The position numbers were made by a program, and so were the translations under genes. 40,172 nt of DNA from a virus, in the IMG/VR virus record IMGVR_UViG_3300033291_000004, positions 1 through 40,172 of that record. One strand, 5' to 3'. A model generated the notes under the pieces. It saw only the letters and a list, made by a program, of their open reading frames with translations, did no database searches and was not told the origin of the DNA. Shown one piece after another: positions 13,842 to 19,572 of this stretch (position 1 is the first letter of the stretch; every line of letters starts with the position of its first letter).

Positions 13842-14222
13842 ATGGAAAAATTTGAAAAGCAACAAAGAAAATTAGCATTTGAAATAATTGCCAAGCTAAT
13901 AAATCAATCATTAGACTATGAAAAAGGGCAAAATGGTTTAAACTTCATGTCTACAAATGAATTTTTTGGTAGTTTAACCTTAGAATTCTTAAATTTGAAG
14001 AATGAGGTTAAAAGAATTGATAAAACATTTAAATCTTTGTCTGAAAAAACAGCAGACGAAAAAGATTTAAAAATTATGACTCAGATATTAATGAGTGATA
14101 TTTTCCAGCTTGTAGAAACAGCCGGAAAAATGGGGGCAATTCTAAAGAAATGTAATTCAGAGTTAGACGATGCGATTATATCAAGTATTTCTAAATTGGA
14201 TGCAGAAGACGAAGAAAATTAA
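13842..14222 (+). CDS. phage protein of unknown function, helical, 126 aa
   Basis: ATG 13842 starts 1 base after the lipoprotein stop; TTGGAGC in the end of that gene may act as the ribosome site. The product is all helix with hydrophobic heptads (KLAFEIIAKLINQSLDYEKG, FGSLTLEFLNLKNEVKRIDK) and an acidic C-terminus. No family is recognised. Confidence 0.6.
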   Translation: MEKFEKQQRKLAFEIIAKLINQSLDYEKGQNGLNFMSTNEFFGSLTLEFLNLKNEVKRIDKTFKSLSEKTADEKDLKIMTQILMSDIFQLVETAGKMGAILKKCNSELDDAIISSISKLDAEDEEN

Positions 14223-14233
14223 TTTTTACCCCT

Positions 14234-14293
14234 CCCCTACCCTCTTTATTATGTCTATTTTGTTAAAATAAGACCTATTTGATAGGGTAGGGG
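14234..14293. other. nested hairpin in a 100-bp intergenic gap
   Basis: CCCCTACCCT (14234-14243) pairs with AGGGTAGGGG (14284-14293), a perfect 10-bp outer stem. Inside, GTCTATTTT and AAAATAAGAC form a second stem with one bulge. The structure ends about 17 bases before the GGAGG of the next gene and could control its translation, or act as an RNase or protein site. Confidence 0.6.
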
Positions 14294-14323
14294 AGAGGAT
14301 TAAATTTAGGAGGAAACTAAGAA

Positions 14324-14587
14324 GTGAACGACTTAATAACACATATAGTTTTGGTAGGTATAATGTTGATTTCGCTAATAATAACATTATTAATTATAAA
14401 TTCTTATAGAAAAAATAGCATAAAAATCTATAATAAAATAACCAAATCAGATCAAATCAGTAAAGATCAATTATCAACAGTGGAGGAAATGGGAAAAAAA
14501 CTTCAAGAAAAATTTTACTCACTTGATAAGCAAGTCGATGAATTATTAGAAAAAATAGAAAAATTTAAGGAGAATATTAAAAAATGA
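14324..14587 (+). CDS. small membrane protein with coiled-coil tail, 87 aa
   Basis: GTG 14324 is placed by AGGAGGAAACTAAGAA just upstream. Residues 6-26 (THIVLVGIMLISLIITLLII) are one membrane-spanning helix; the rest is a charged coiled coil (MGKKLQEKFYSLDKQVDELL). The topology resembles accessory lysis or membrane-anchored adaptor proteins, but no family is recognised and it is 2.4 kb from the holin. Confidence 0.6.
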   Translation: MNDLITHIVLVGIMLISLIITLLIINSYRKNSIKIYNKITKSDQISKDQLSTVEEMGKKLQEKFYSLDKQVDELLEKIEKFKENIKK

Positions 14588-14784
14588 AATGTGCAAAATG
14601 CGGAACCGATGTCAAGGAAGCTAAGATTATAAAGAAAGAAGATATTTGTTTTAGATGTGCTTGTGATGTTCTTGAAACTGAGAATGTCAAAATAAAAAAA
14701 GCATTTAATGATATTTACACAGGCCTTAGTAAATTACAGCTTAGAGGATTTAAAATAATGCTTGGGGATGAAGAAAATGACTAA
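14584..14784 (+). CDS. zinc-ribbon protein, 66 aa
   Basis: Overlaps the upstream stop by 4 bases (ATGA) with AAGGAG before it. MKCAKCGTDVKEA and CFRCACDVLE give two cysteine pairs, the pattern of a small zinc finger, followed by one helix (KIKKAFNDIYTGLSKLQLRG). Function unknown. Confidence 0.6.
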   Translation: MKCAKCGTDVKEAKIIKKEDICFRCACDVLETENVKIKKAFNDIYTGLSKLQLRGFKIMLGDEEND

Positions 14785-15025
14785 TTTATATGACTATACA
14801 GTTGAAAGTCAGGACATGATTAGAAATCATGATATTAAGCATATTGAGCAAAAAATTAAAAATATGCAAAATGAATATGACATAATTTTAGAAGAACTTT
14901 ACGAACAAAATAATATAGTTCAACGGCAAGAACAATTAATTATGTTAACTAGTATAAACTTTCAAATAGTAAGATATACAAGAATTTTAGAAATAACTAA
15001 AAGGATGATGAGAAATAATGGCTAA
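14777..15025 (+). CDS. phage protein of unknown function, helical, 82 aa
   Basis: ATG 14777 lies inside the end of the zinc-ribbon gene, with GGGGATG upstream. The product is mainly two long helices (DIKHIEQKIKNMQNEYDIIL and NFQIVRYTRILEITKRMMRN), likely a small helical hairpin or coiled coil. No family is recognised. Confidence 0.55.
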   Translation: MTNLYDYTVESQDMIRNHDIKHIEQKIKNMQNEYDIILEELYEQNNIVQRQEQLIMLTSINFQIVRYTRILEITKRMMRNNG

Positions 15026-15191
15026 TTTTGAAGTTATTTTATCAATGGATAGGATAGGATATAATAATTATCAAAAATTATCTGAAGATAAAAAGAAAAA
15101 ATTTGAAGCGGAATATAAAAAAACGTTCCGCTTTAAGTTTAATGAATTGAACTATTACATGAGGAAATATATAAATAAATGGGGTGACTAA
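15018..15191 (+). CDS. small phage protein of unknown function, 57 aa
   Basis: ATG 15018 overlaps the upstream gene by 8 bases; AAAGGATGATGAG may be its ribosome site. The product MANFEVILSMDRIGYNNYQK continues with charged and aromatic residues and ends YYMRKYINKWGD. It is a basic soluble protein. No family is recognised. Confidence 0.5.
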   Translation: MANFEVILSMDRIGYNNYQKLSEDKKKKFEAEYKKTFRFKFNELNYYMRKYINKWGD

Positions 15192-15401
15192 ATGAAATTA
15201 ATATCAGTAAGAAAAAATATCTTACATACACAATGTGAAAATTGTTTATTATGTTTGCATATAAGATATACAGTATTTTATATAATAACCCCTTGGAAGT
15301 ATAAAAATTTTAAAATCTGTTTATTTACAGATGATATTAGATATGGATTTTACAGCAATAAGCATGTTGATTTTGAAATTAGGAAGGAAGCTAAGAAATG
15401 A
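15192..15401 (+). CDS. small Cys-rich protein of unknown function, 69 aa
   Basis: Begins directly after the previous stop, with TGGGGTGA as ribosome site. CENCLLCLHIRYTVFYIITP combines a CxxCxxC cluster with a hydrophobic stretch, so it could bind metal or insert weakly into the membrane. No family is recognised. Its end overlaps the next gene by 4 bases. Confidence 0.5.
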   Translation: MKLISVRKNILHTQCENCLLCLHIRYTVFYIITPWKYKNFKICLFTDDIRYGFYSNKHVDFEIRKEAKK

Positions 15402-15670
15402 TAAATAATCCATTTAATTATTTTTTTGAAGCAGATCAAGAAAAGAAAATTTTAAGTTTTTCAGATTTGATTAAAAATTTTGAAGAATCTGGAGAGCTTG
15501 ATATTACACCATTATATAAAGATTATAAAGATTTAACTTTGGCAATGTTAACTATCATAACTAAATATAAAGATGATCTAAAAATTGAAATTGATAATAA
15601 TATAAAAGAAGAAATTGAAGGGTTTAGGCAATTATTCTTAAATAAAGTTATAATTAAACGAAAGAGTTAA
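15398..15670 (+). CDS. phage protein of unknown function, 90 aa
   Basis: ATG 15398 follows GGAAGGAAGCTAAGAA, another copy of the recurrent initiation element. The product begins MINNPFNYFFEADQEKKILS and is mainly helical (LTLAMLTIITKYKDDLKIEI) with an acidic face. The phrase SFSDLIKNFEESGELDITPL may form a short hairpin. No family is recognised. Confidence 0.55.
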   Translation: MINNPFNYFFEADQEKKILSFSDLIKNFEESGELDITPLYKDYKDLTLAMLTIITKYKDDLKIEIDNNIKEEIEGFRQLFLNKVIIKRKS

Positions 15671-15744
15671 AATAATGAATGAAAGCAAAATTAATTTATG
15701 ATTTGGGGTATTATGCCCCATATGTTGAGAGGAGATATAATTTA

Positions 15745-16008
15745 ATGAATAAAGAATTATATAAAATGGTTTTTCTTGTAAATAATTCAAAAATAGAAGT
15801 GAGCCAGTTAAGTCATAGTGAAGTAAAATTTGCAGTTAATTTTATAAAAAAAAGTATTAATAATATGAGTAAAGATGCTATGTTATATTTTGCTAATGTT
15901 TTTATAAGAATTAATGATATAAAAGTATATTATATTAATACTTATACAAATCAAAAAGTTAACATAACCGATTTTGTAGAAGTAAAGGGGGAATTTAAGG
16001 GTGAATGA
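15745..16008 (+). CDS. phage protein of unknown function, 87 aa
   Basis: ATG 15745 is preferred to the in-frame ATG at 15679 because GAGAGGAG stands at the right distance; a GGGG/CCCC hairpin (about 15704-15720) lies between. The product has an alpha/beta look (ELYKMVFLVNNSKIEVSQLS, DIKVYYINTYTNQKVNITDF). No family is recognised. It overlaps the next start by 8 bases. Confidence 0.55.
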   Translation: MNKELYKMVFLVNNSKIEVSQLSHSEVKFAVNFIKKSINNMSKDAMLYFANVFIRINDIKVYYINTYTNQKVNITDFVEVKGEFKGE

Positions 16009-16258
16009 ATGGAAAGTTAAACTATTAACTGACACAATGCAGAGCATGACAAATATTAGCCCGGATGAAGATAAAATATTAAAGATTGAAGATTTGAGGA
16101 TGGATTTTAAAAATCTATCTTCAAAAATAATAAATTTGGGAAATCATCCCGAAAATACAACCTTAGCTATAAGACATTTAGAGGATGCATTATACAGATC
16201 ATTAAAATCAATCTTAATGGAGGTTCCAACTGTTGAACAGTCAAAGAAAGAAATTTAA
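16001..16258 (+). CDS. Acb2-like protein, candidate cyclic-nucleotide sponge (anti-CBASS)
   Basis: GTG 16001 follows GGGGGAATTTAAGG. The 85-residue product fits the pattern I know for the Acb2/Vs.4-like family of small helical phage proteins: a proline-containing start, an ILKIEDLRMDFKNLSSKII helix (26-44) in place of the family's YExIRxxAxxLAxxI, a short turn with an asparagine/proline, and LAIRHLEDALYRSLKSIL (55-72) in place of the family's LAxTKLEEAVMWANAAIAR. Acb2 proteins form hexamers that soak up cyclic di- and trinucleotides made by CBASS immunity. The match is by pattern only, the family's tyrosine and lysine ligand residues cannot be placed with certainty here, and the spelling of the helices has drifted, so this is a candidate. 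Confidence 0.5.
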   Translation: MNEWKVKLLTDTMQSMTNISPDEDKILKIEDLRMDFKNLSSKIINLGNHPENTTLAIRHLEDALYRSLKSILMEVPTVEQSKKEI

Positions 16259-16496
16259 AATAATTCTGGGGATGAAACCCCGGAAATTAGATTTATCTTG
16301 CTTAGATAAAAAAGTTAATACCTTTGAAATTATGGATAAAAATAATAATATTATCATGGAATACGAATTTATTATAGGGAGTGAAAAAAAATGCCAGAGA
16401 ACAAGGAAATTGATGTTTTTGAAGGTGGTACAATGTATTTATATTATGGGACAGATCATCAAATTGAAATTGGCAAAACTAAAGAATTCAAAATGA
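16233..16496 (+). CDS. phage protein of unknown function, possibly frameshifted into the next frame
   Basis: TTG 16233 is chosen because GGAGG lies 9 bases upstream inside the previous gene; ATG 16272 is an alternative. The first 52 residues (to MEYEFIIGSEKK) look like a normal small protein; the remainder in this frame (CQRTRKLMFLKVVQCIYIMG) reads like off-frame sequence and overlaps 106 bases of a better-looking frame starting at 16391. An A AAA AAA slippery heptamer (16385-16391) sits precisely at the switch and would join the two by a -1 shift. Confidence 0.45.
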   Translation: MNSQRKKFKIILGMKPRKLDLSCLDKKVNTFEIMDKNNNIIMEYEFIIGSEKKCQRTRKLMFLKVVQCIYIMGQIIKLKLAKLKNSK

Positions 16497-16558
16497 AAAG
16501 GAGCTTCAAACAATGGATAAGGCAAAAATTTTATTATATCAAATCATTTTTACACTAG
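16391..16558 (+). CDS. small protein or -1 frameshift extension, 55 aa
   Basis: ATG 16391 follows AGGGAGTG at a workable distance, so separate initiation is possible. The sequence (MPENKEIDVFEGGTMYLYYG, HQIEIGKTKEFKMKRSFKQW) has normal composition for this phage. It may also be the C-terminal part of a frameshifted fusion with the gene at 16233. It overlaps the following gene by 46 bases. Confidence 0.45.
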   Translation: MPENKEIDVFEGGTMYLYYGTDHQIEIGKTKEFKMKRSFKQWIRQKFYYIKSFLH

Positions 16559-16773
16559 ACTTCGGGATTCAGCAGCAAATATTTGTTAATATGGAAGAAG
16601 CGGCAGAATTATTGGATTTGGCTAAAAAAAATCAAATTATAACATTTAAACACATTCAATTTCATTCTAGGAGAATTTTATCAACACAGTTATTTAAAAA
16701 ATCTTTAGTAAATAACAAATATGAGCCATTTACATTTTATGATTTTGCACAAGAAAGGGGGAAAATAAATTGA
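16513..16773 (+). CDS. phage protein of unknown function, 86 aa
   Basis: ATG 16513 follows AAAAGGAGC. The product (ILLYQIIFTLDFGIQQQIFV, MEEAAELLDLAKKNQIITFK) starts with a moderately hydrophobic helix and continues as a soluble alpha/beta fold. It stands directly upstream of the holin gene and overlaps it, so it could be part of the lysis cassette, but no holin-inhibitor signature is visible. Confidence 0.55.
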   Translation: MDKAKILLYQIIFTLDFGIQQQIFVNMEEAAELLDLAKKNQIITFKHIQFHSRRILSTQLFKKSLVNNKYEPFTFYDFAQERGKIN

Positions 16774-16958
16774 TGAATAGATTAAAAAGTAAAGTTGTTT
16801 GGGCCAGTATAGCAAGTATTATATTGCTATTCATTAATCAAACAGGTTTAGTCAATGATTTACAATTAGATAGTCTAAAAAATTTAATTGATGTAATATT
16901 AAGCTGTTTAGTAGTATTTGGAATTTTAAATAATCCTACCACAAAAGATAAATTTTAG
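16773..16958 (+). CDS. phiLC3-type holin
   Basis: A 61-residue protein, a typical length for this class. It begins MNRLKSKVVWASIASIILLF, has a first membrane helix (about 9-24), a short polar turn, a second membrane helix (IDVILSCLVVFGIL, about 39-53) and the signature ending NNPTTKDKF. Holins of this family open the membrane at a programmed time so that the endolysin reaches the wall. ATG 16773 overlaps the preceding stop (TGATG), giving translational coupling; the ribosome site is GAAAGGGGG. The amidase gene follows 0.6 kb later. Confidence 0.88.
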   Translation: MNRLKSKVVWASIASIILLFINQTGLVNDLQLDSLKNLIDVILSCLVVFGILNNPTTKDKF

Positions 16959-16979
16959 AATTTAGGAGGAAGCTAAGAA

Positions 16980-17333
16980 ATGAATTTTATAAAAATTGGT
17001 GGTATTCTATATAATATTAATATGGTAAAAGACTTAGCAAGAGATCATAACGCATTGGGCCGTTGCTGTGGAAATAGCGGTAATATAGACATTGATTCTG
17101 ATCTGGAAGATAAAATAAAAGATAAGGTATTCATACATGAAGTTATAGAGGCTTTAAATTTTGAGTATGAATTAAACCTTGAACATAATAAAATTAGCAT
17201 TTTAGCCATGTCATTACACCAAGTATTAGTTGATAATATGACAATTTTTCATAATATAGTAGAAAGGGGCAAAATTAATGAAAAATTACATAGGATGCAA
17301 GATAATCAAAGCAAAACCGATGACATACGGTGA
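16980..17333 (+). CDS. small metalloprotease-like protein with HExxE motif
   Basis: ATG 16980 follows GGAGGAAGCTAAGAA. The 117-residue product has FIHEVIEALNFEYELNLEHN (51-70): H53-E54-x-x-E57 followed by H69. The pattern is of a short zinc-metallopeptidase-like helix as in SprT/ImmA-like phage proteins, but the second histidine of HExxH is replaced by glutamate. The family is widespread in Clostridia phages, with no role known to me. It may be a metal-binding remnant or an unusual enzyme. It lies between holin and amidase genes, so access to the envelope at lysis is conceivable. Confidence 0.6.
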   Translation: MNFIKIGGILYNINMVKDLARDHNALGRCCGNSGNIDIDSDLEDKIKDKVFIHEVIEALNFEYELNLEHNKISILAMSLHQVLVDNMTIFHNIVERGKINEKLHRMQDNQSKTDDIR

Positions 17334-17532
17334 ATACAAAAAACTTAAATATGGAGATAAGGCAAATTTTGAAAGTAGCCTTAAGGATGAATCGGAAGGA
17401 TATATGGTAATATATCCTAATCCGGGAAAACCAAATCATATGAGTTGGAGCCCTAAAAATGTCTTTGAAATGGCATATAGGGAAATTGTAGATTATGAAA
17501 TTGATTTAATCAATGATGATATTAGATTATAG
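17278..17532 (+). CDS. homologue of the N-terminal domain found next to Tad2-like domains
   Basis: ATG 17278 lies inside the end of the upstream gene, with GAAAGGGGC as ribosome site. The product shows the conserved frame MKNYIGCKIIKAKPMTYGEY, EGYMVIYPNPGKPNHMSWSP and KNVFEMAYR. I recall this frame from many Firmicutes phage proteins, often fused to a Tad2-like (DUF2829) domain. Here the protein stops shortly after, without that second domain. Function unknown; an anti-defence link would be by association only. Confidence 0.6.
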   Translation: MKNYIGCKIIKAKPMTYGEYKKLKYGDKANFESSLKDESEGYMVIYPNPGKPNHMSWSPKNVFEMAYREIVDYEIDLINDDIRL

Positions 17533-17544
17533 GAGGTTTTTAAA

Positions 17545-18264
17545 ATGGGTTATAAAATAGGTATTGATGACGGACATGGTTACGAAACCGCAGGAAAAAG
17601 GACTCCCGACGGATACCATGAAAATTATTTTAATGAAAAAGTAAAAAAATATTTAATTCCTGAACTAAAAAGAAATGGTTTTAGTGTTGTTGACTGTTCT
17701 CCAATGACATCAGATAACAGCTTACAAGATAGGTGTAATAGGGCTAATAATGCAAATGTTAATATATTTGTATCAATACATGCTAATGCTTATGGTACTG
17801 GCTGGAATAATGCCGACGGAGTAGAAACATATTATTATCCGGGTAGCTCTAGTGGAAAAAAATTGGCTACTTTAGTCCAAAATGAGTTATTAAAAGGAAC
17901 AAAGCAAGACAATAGAGGTGTAAAATCAGCTGATTTTTATGTATTAAGAAAAACAGCAATGACAGCAATTTTAATTGAGGCGGCGTTTATGACAAATAAA
18001 AAAGAAGCCGCATTATTAAAAAAAGAAAGTTTTCAAAAAGAGACTGCTCAAGATATTTGCAGAGGTATTTGCAAATATTTTAATAAGTCTTATAAAAAAG
18101 AAGCAACAACAACAAAACCAAAGACAGGTTATACAGGCATATTAAAAGAAGCATTCGATAAAGGATGGTTTATAGGTGAAAAATACAAAGAAACAGATAA
18201 TATTAATTTTGAAAACTTATGTTACATCTTAAGAAACTTTGAGAATTACATGAAAAAGAAATAA
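17545..18264 (+). CDS. N-acetylmuramoyl-L-alanine amidase endolysin (Amidase_3)
   Basis: An Amidase_3 domain fills residues 3-175. Zinc ligands are visible: H11 in IDDGHGYE, E26 in GYHENYFN, H79 in FVSIHANA; the catalytic glutamate is E145 in ILIEAAFMTN. A Thr/Lys linker (about 182-190) leads to a short C-terminal helical domain (GILKEAFDKGWFIGEKYKET) that probably anchors the enzyme to the wall. It cleaves between muramic acid and the stem peptide. No signal peptide, so export depends on the holin at 16773. GGAGG lies 8 bases before ATG 17545. Confidence 0.92.
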   Translation: MGYKIGIDDGHGYETAGKRTPDGYHENYFNEKVKKYLIPELKRNGFSVVDCSPMTSDNSLQDRCNRANNANVNIFVSIHANAYGTGWNNADGVETYYYPGSSSGKKLATLVQNELLKGTKQDNRGVKSADFYVLRKTAMTAILIEAAFMTNKKEAALLKKESFQKETAQDICRGICKYFNKSYKKEATTTKPKTGYTGILKEAFDKGWFIGEKYKETDNINFENLCYILRNFENYMKKK

Positions 18265-18357
18265 AAAAGTAGTATAATATATATACCTTAATAAAATAAA
18301 TAAATACTTTTAAATCTCAAATTTTTAATTTTTTGGTTTAGATAAGGGCCTCTAAGT
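18265..18357. other. intergenic region between lysis and virion operons
   Basis: Contains AAAAAAGTAGTATAATATA (18264-18282), which resembles the early promoter's -10 region but has no matching -35. Near the end, TAAGGGCCTCTAAG and CTTAGGGGCTTA (18343-18377) form an imperfect hairpin that overlaps the virion promoter's -35, so it is a possible operator or weak terminator. Confidence 0.5.
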
Positions 18358-18386
18358 TTGTACAGCTTAGGGGCTTATGTTATAAT
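18358..18386 (+). promoter_or_regulatory. virion-operon (late) promoter
   Basis: TTGTAC (18358-18363), 17 bases, TATAAT (18381-18386) with TG in the extended -10 position. It stands 25 bases before the first gene of the structural operon. An imperfect inverted repeat covers the -35 and spacer. Confidence 0.75.
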
Positions 18387-18410
18387 CAGGTTAAAAGGAG
18401 GGGCGATAAT

Positions 18411-18833
18411 ATGCAATATAAAGATATTTACACTTTTATAAAAATTATGAACAGTCTATATGTTGATAATACACTAACTGCGGCCTTAAAGTTTGCAGTG
18501 ATAAAAAACATGGAAACCTTAAGAAAAGAAGAAAAAAGTCTGGTAGAATTACAAAATAGTTTATTAGACAAACATGTAGAAAGAGACGAAAATAATAATT
18601 ATAAAAAAGTTGAAACAAATGTTAAGGGTAAAAAATCTATTATCTTTGTGTATAAAGATAAAGAAGCATATCAGACAGAAATGGAACAAATATCAAATGA
18701 AAAATTTGATATGCCAAAGAAATTTTTAATGTCTGATATACTTAATTCTAAATTAAGTCCGGCAGAAATAGACACTTTGATAAGATTTAAAATGATTGAG
18801 GAGGATGTCAAAAATGGCAGAAGTAAAATCTAA
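18411..18833 (+). CDS. phage protein of unknown function at the head of the virion operon, 140 aa
   Basis: ATG 18411 follows AAAAGGAGGGG. A helical protein with a central hairpin (KSLVELQNSLLDKHVERDEN, then KGKKSIIFVYKDKEAYQTEM) and a closing helix (LSPAEIDTLIRFKMIEE). The layout resembles small DUF1617-like phage proteins, but the match is not strong. Position before the terminase genes might suggest a packaging or regulatory role. Confidence 0.55.
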   Translation: MQYKDIYTFIKIMNSLYVDNTLTAALKFAVIKNMETLRKEEKSLVELQNSLLDKHVERDENNNYKKVETNVKGKKSIIFVYKDKEAYQTEMEQISNEKFDMPKKFLMSDILNSKLSPAEIDTLIRFKMIEEDVKNGRSKI

Positions 18834-19122
18834 AACAACTCTGACTGAACATTACAGAGGATTAGAGTTTAAAATAAAATATCTTAAAGAAGAATATGAA
18901 CACAAGGAATTTATTATAAACTCATGCGGAAAAGAATTTAATTGTGAAATTAAATTTAATGAAGATCGGCAACAGTTTCAAGCAATTGTTAGGCACGATG
19001 GAAGGACAAATAGCCTGTCATTTTTTCCGGTTCCTAAAAATGCAAAAGATAATATATATATGTATATATCTTTTGTTGTTGGTTCTCCAGATAATCAAAG
19101 TCAAAAAAAATTAGGTGATTAA
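18814..19122 (+). CDS. phage protein of unknown function, 102 aa
   Basis: ATG 18814 is supported by GAGGAGG 11 bases upstream inside the previous gene. The product is beta-rich (LEFKIKYLKEEYEHKEFIIN, FNCEIKFNEDRQQFQAIVRH, IYMYISFVVGSPD). No family is recognised. Its stop is 1 base before a TTG that probably begins the small terminase gene. Confidence 0.55.
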   Translation: MAEVKSKTTLTEHYRGLEFKIKYLKEEYEHKEFIINSCGKEFNCEIKFNEDRQQFQAIVRHDGRTNSLSFFPVPKNAKDNIYMYISFVVGSPDNQSQKKLGD

Positions 19123-19146
19123 ATTGTCTGAAAAAAAAAATTAAAC

Positions 19147-19572
19147 ATGCAAGAGGAGGAATTTGCCGCTTTTTATTGTACTTATCATAATCAAACAAAA
19201 GCGGCCTATTATTCCGGCCTATGCAAAAATATAAAATTAAAAAAAGATTACGATAAATTAACACCAAAAGAAATTAGAAGTTTAAGCAATGCCGGAAATA
19301 GAATGTTAAATAAAGATCATATCTTAGAGCATATTGAAGAATTAAAAAATATAGCAAAAGAAAAATTAAAAAATGAATTTATGGAATCTCAGGAAGCTAT
19401 ATATAAATACTATGAGGAAGTTATGAAAAGAGCAATAAAAGAAACAAAAAGAATCCATATAAAATACGGCATTGAAGCCGCCAAAGAGTTAATGAAAAAG
19501 CATGAGGATAAATCAAACAATGTTACAATAAATATAGTCGACCCAATGAAGGGAAGGCAAAAAAAATGCTAG
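19147..19572 (+). CDS. terS: terminase small subunit (start disrupted by an A10 tract)
   Basis: The frame (FAAFYCTYHNQTKAAYYSGL, then helices and LSNAGNRMLNKDHILEHIEE) matches the Terminase_2 pattern: an N-terminal helix-turn-helix with the conserved xxTKAAxxSG, followed by an oligomerisation helix. Small terminases recognise pac or cos sites and load the large subunit. ATG 19147 has no ribosome site. A TTG at 19124 does (AGGTGATT) and encodes SEKK, the usual TerS opening, but is one base out of frame across ten As (19131-19140). One extra A would restore a continuous 150-residue protein. Sequencing error, slippage or a real mutation are all possible. Confidence 0.75.
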   Translation: MQEEEFAAFYCTYHNQTKAAYYSGLCKNIKLKKDYDKLTPKEIRSLSNAGNRMLNKDHILEHIEELKNIAKEKLKNEFMESQEAIYKYYEEVMKRAIKETKRIHIKYGIEAAKELMKKHEDKSNNVTINIVDPMKGRQKKC

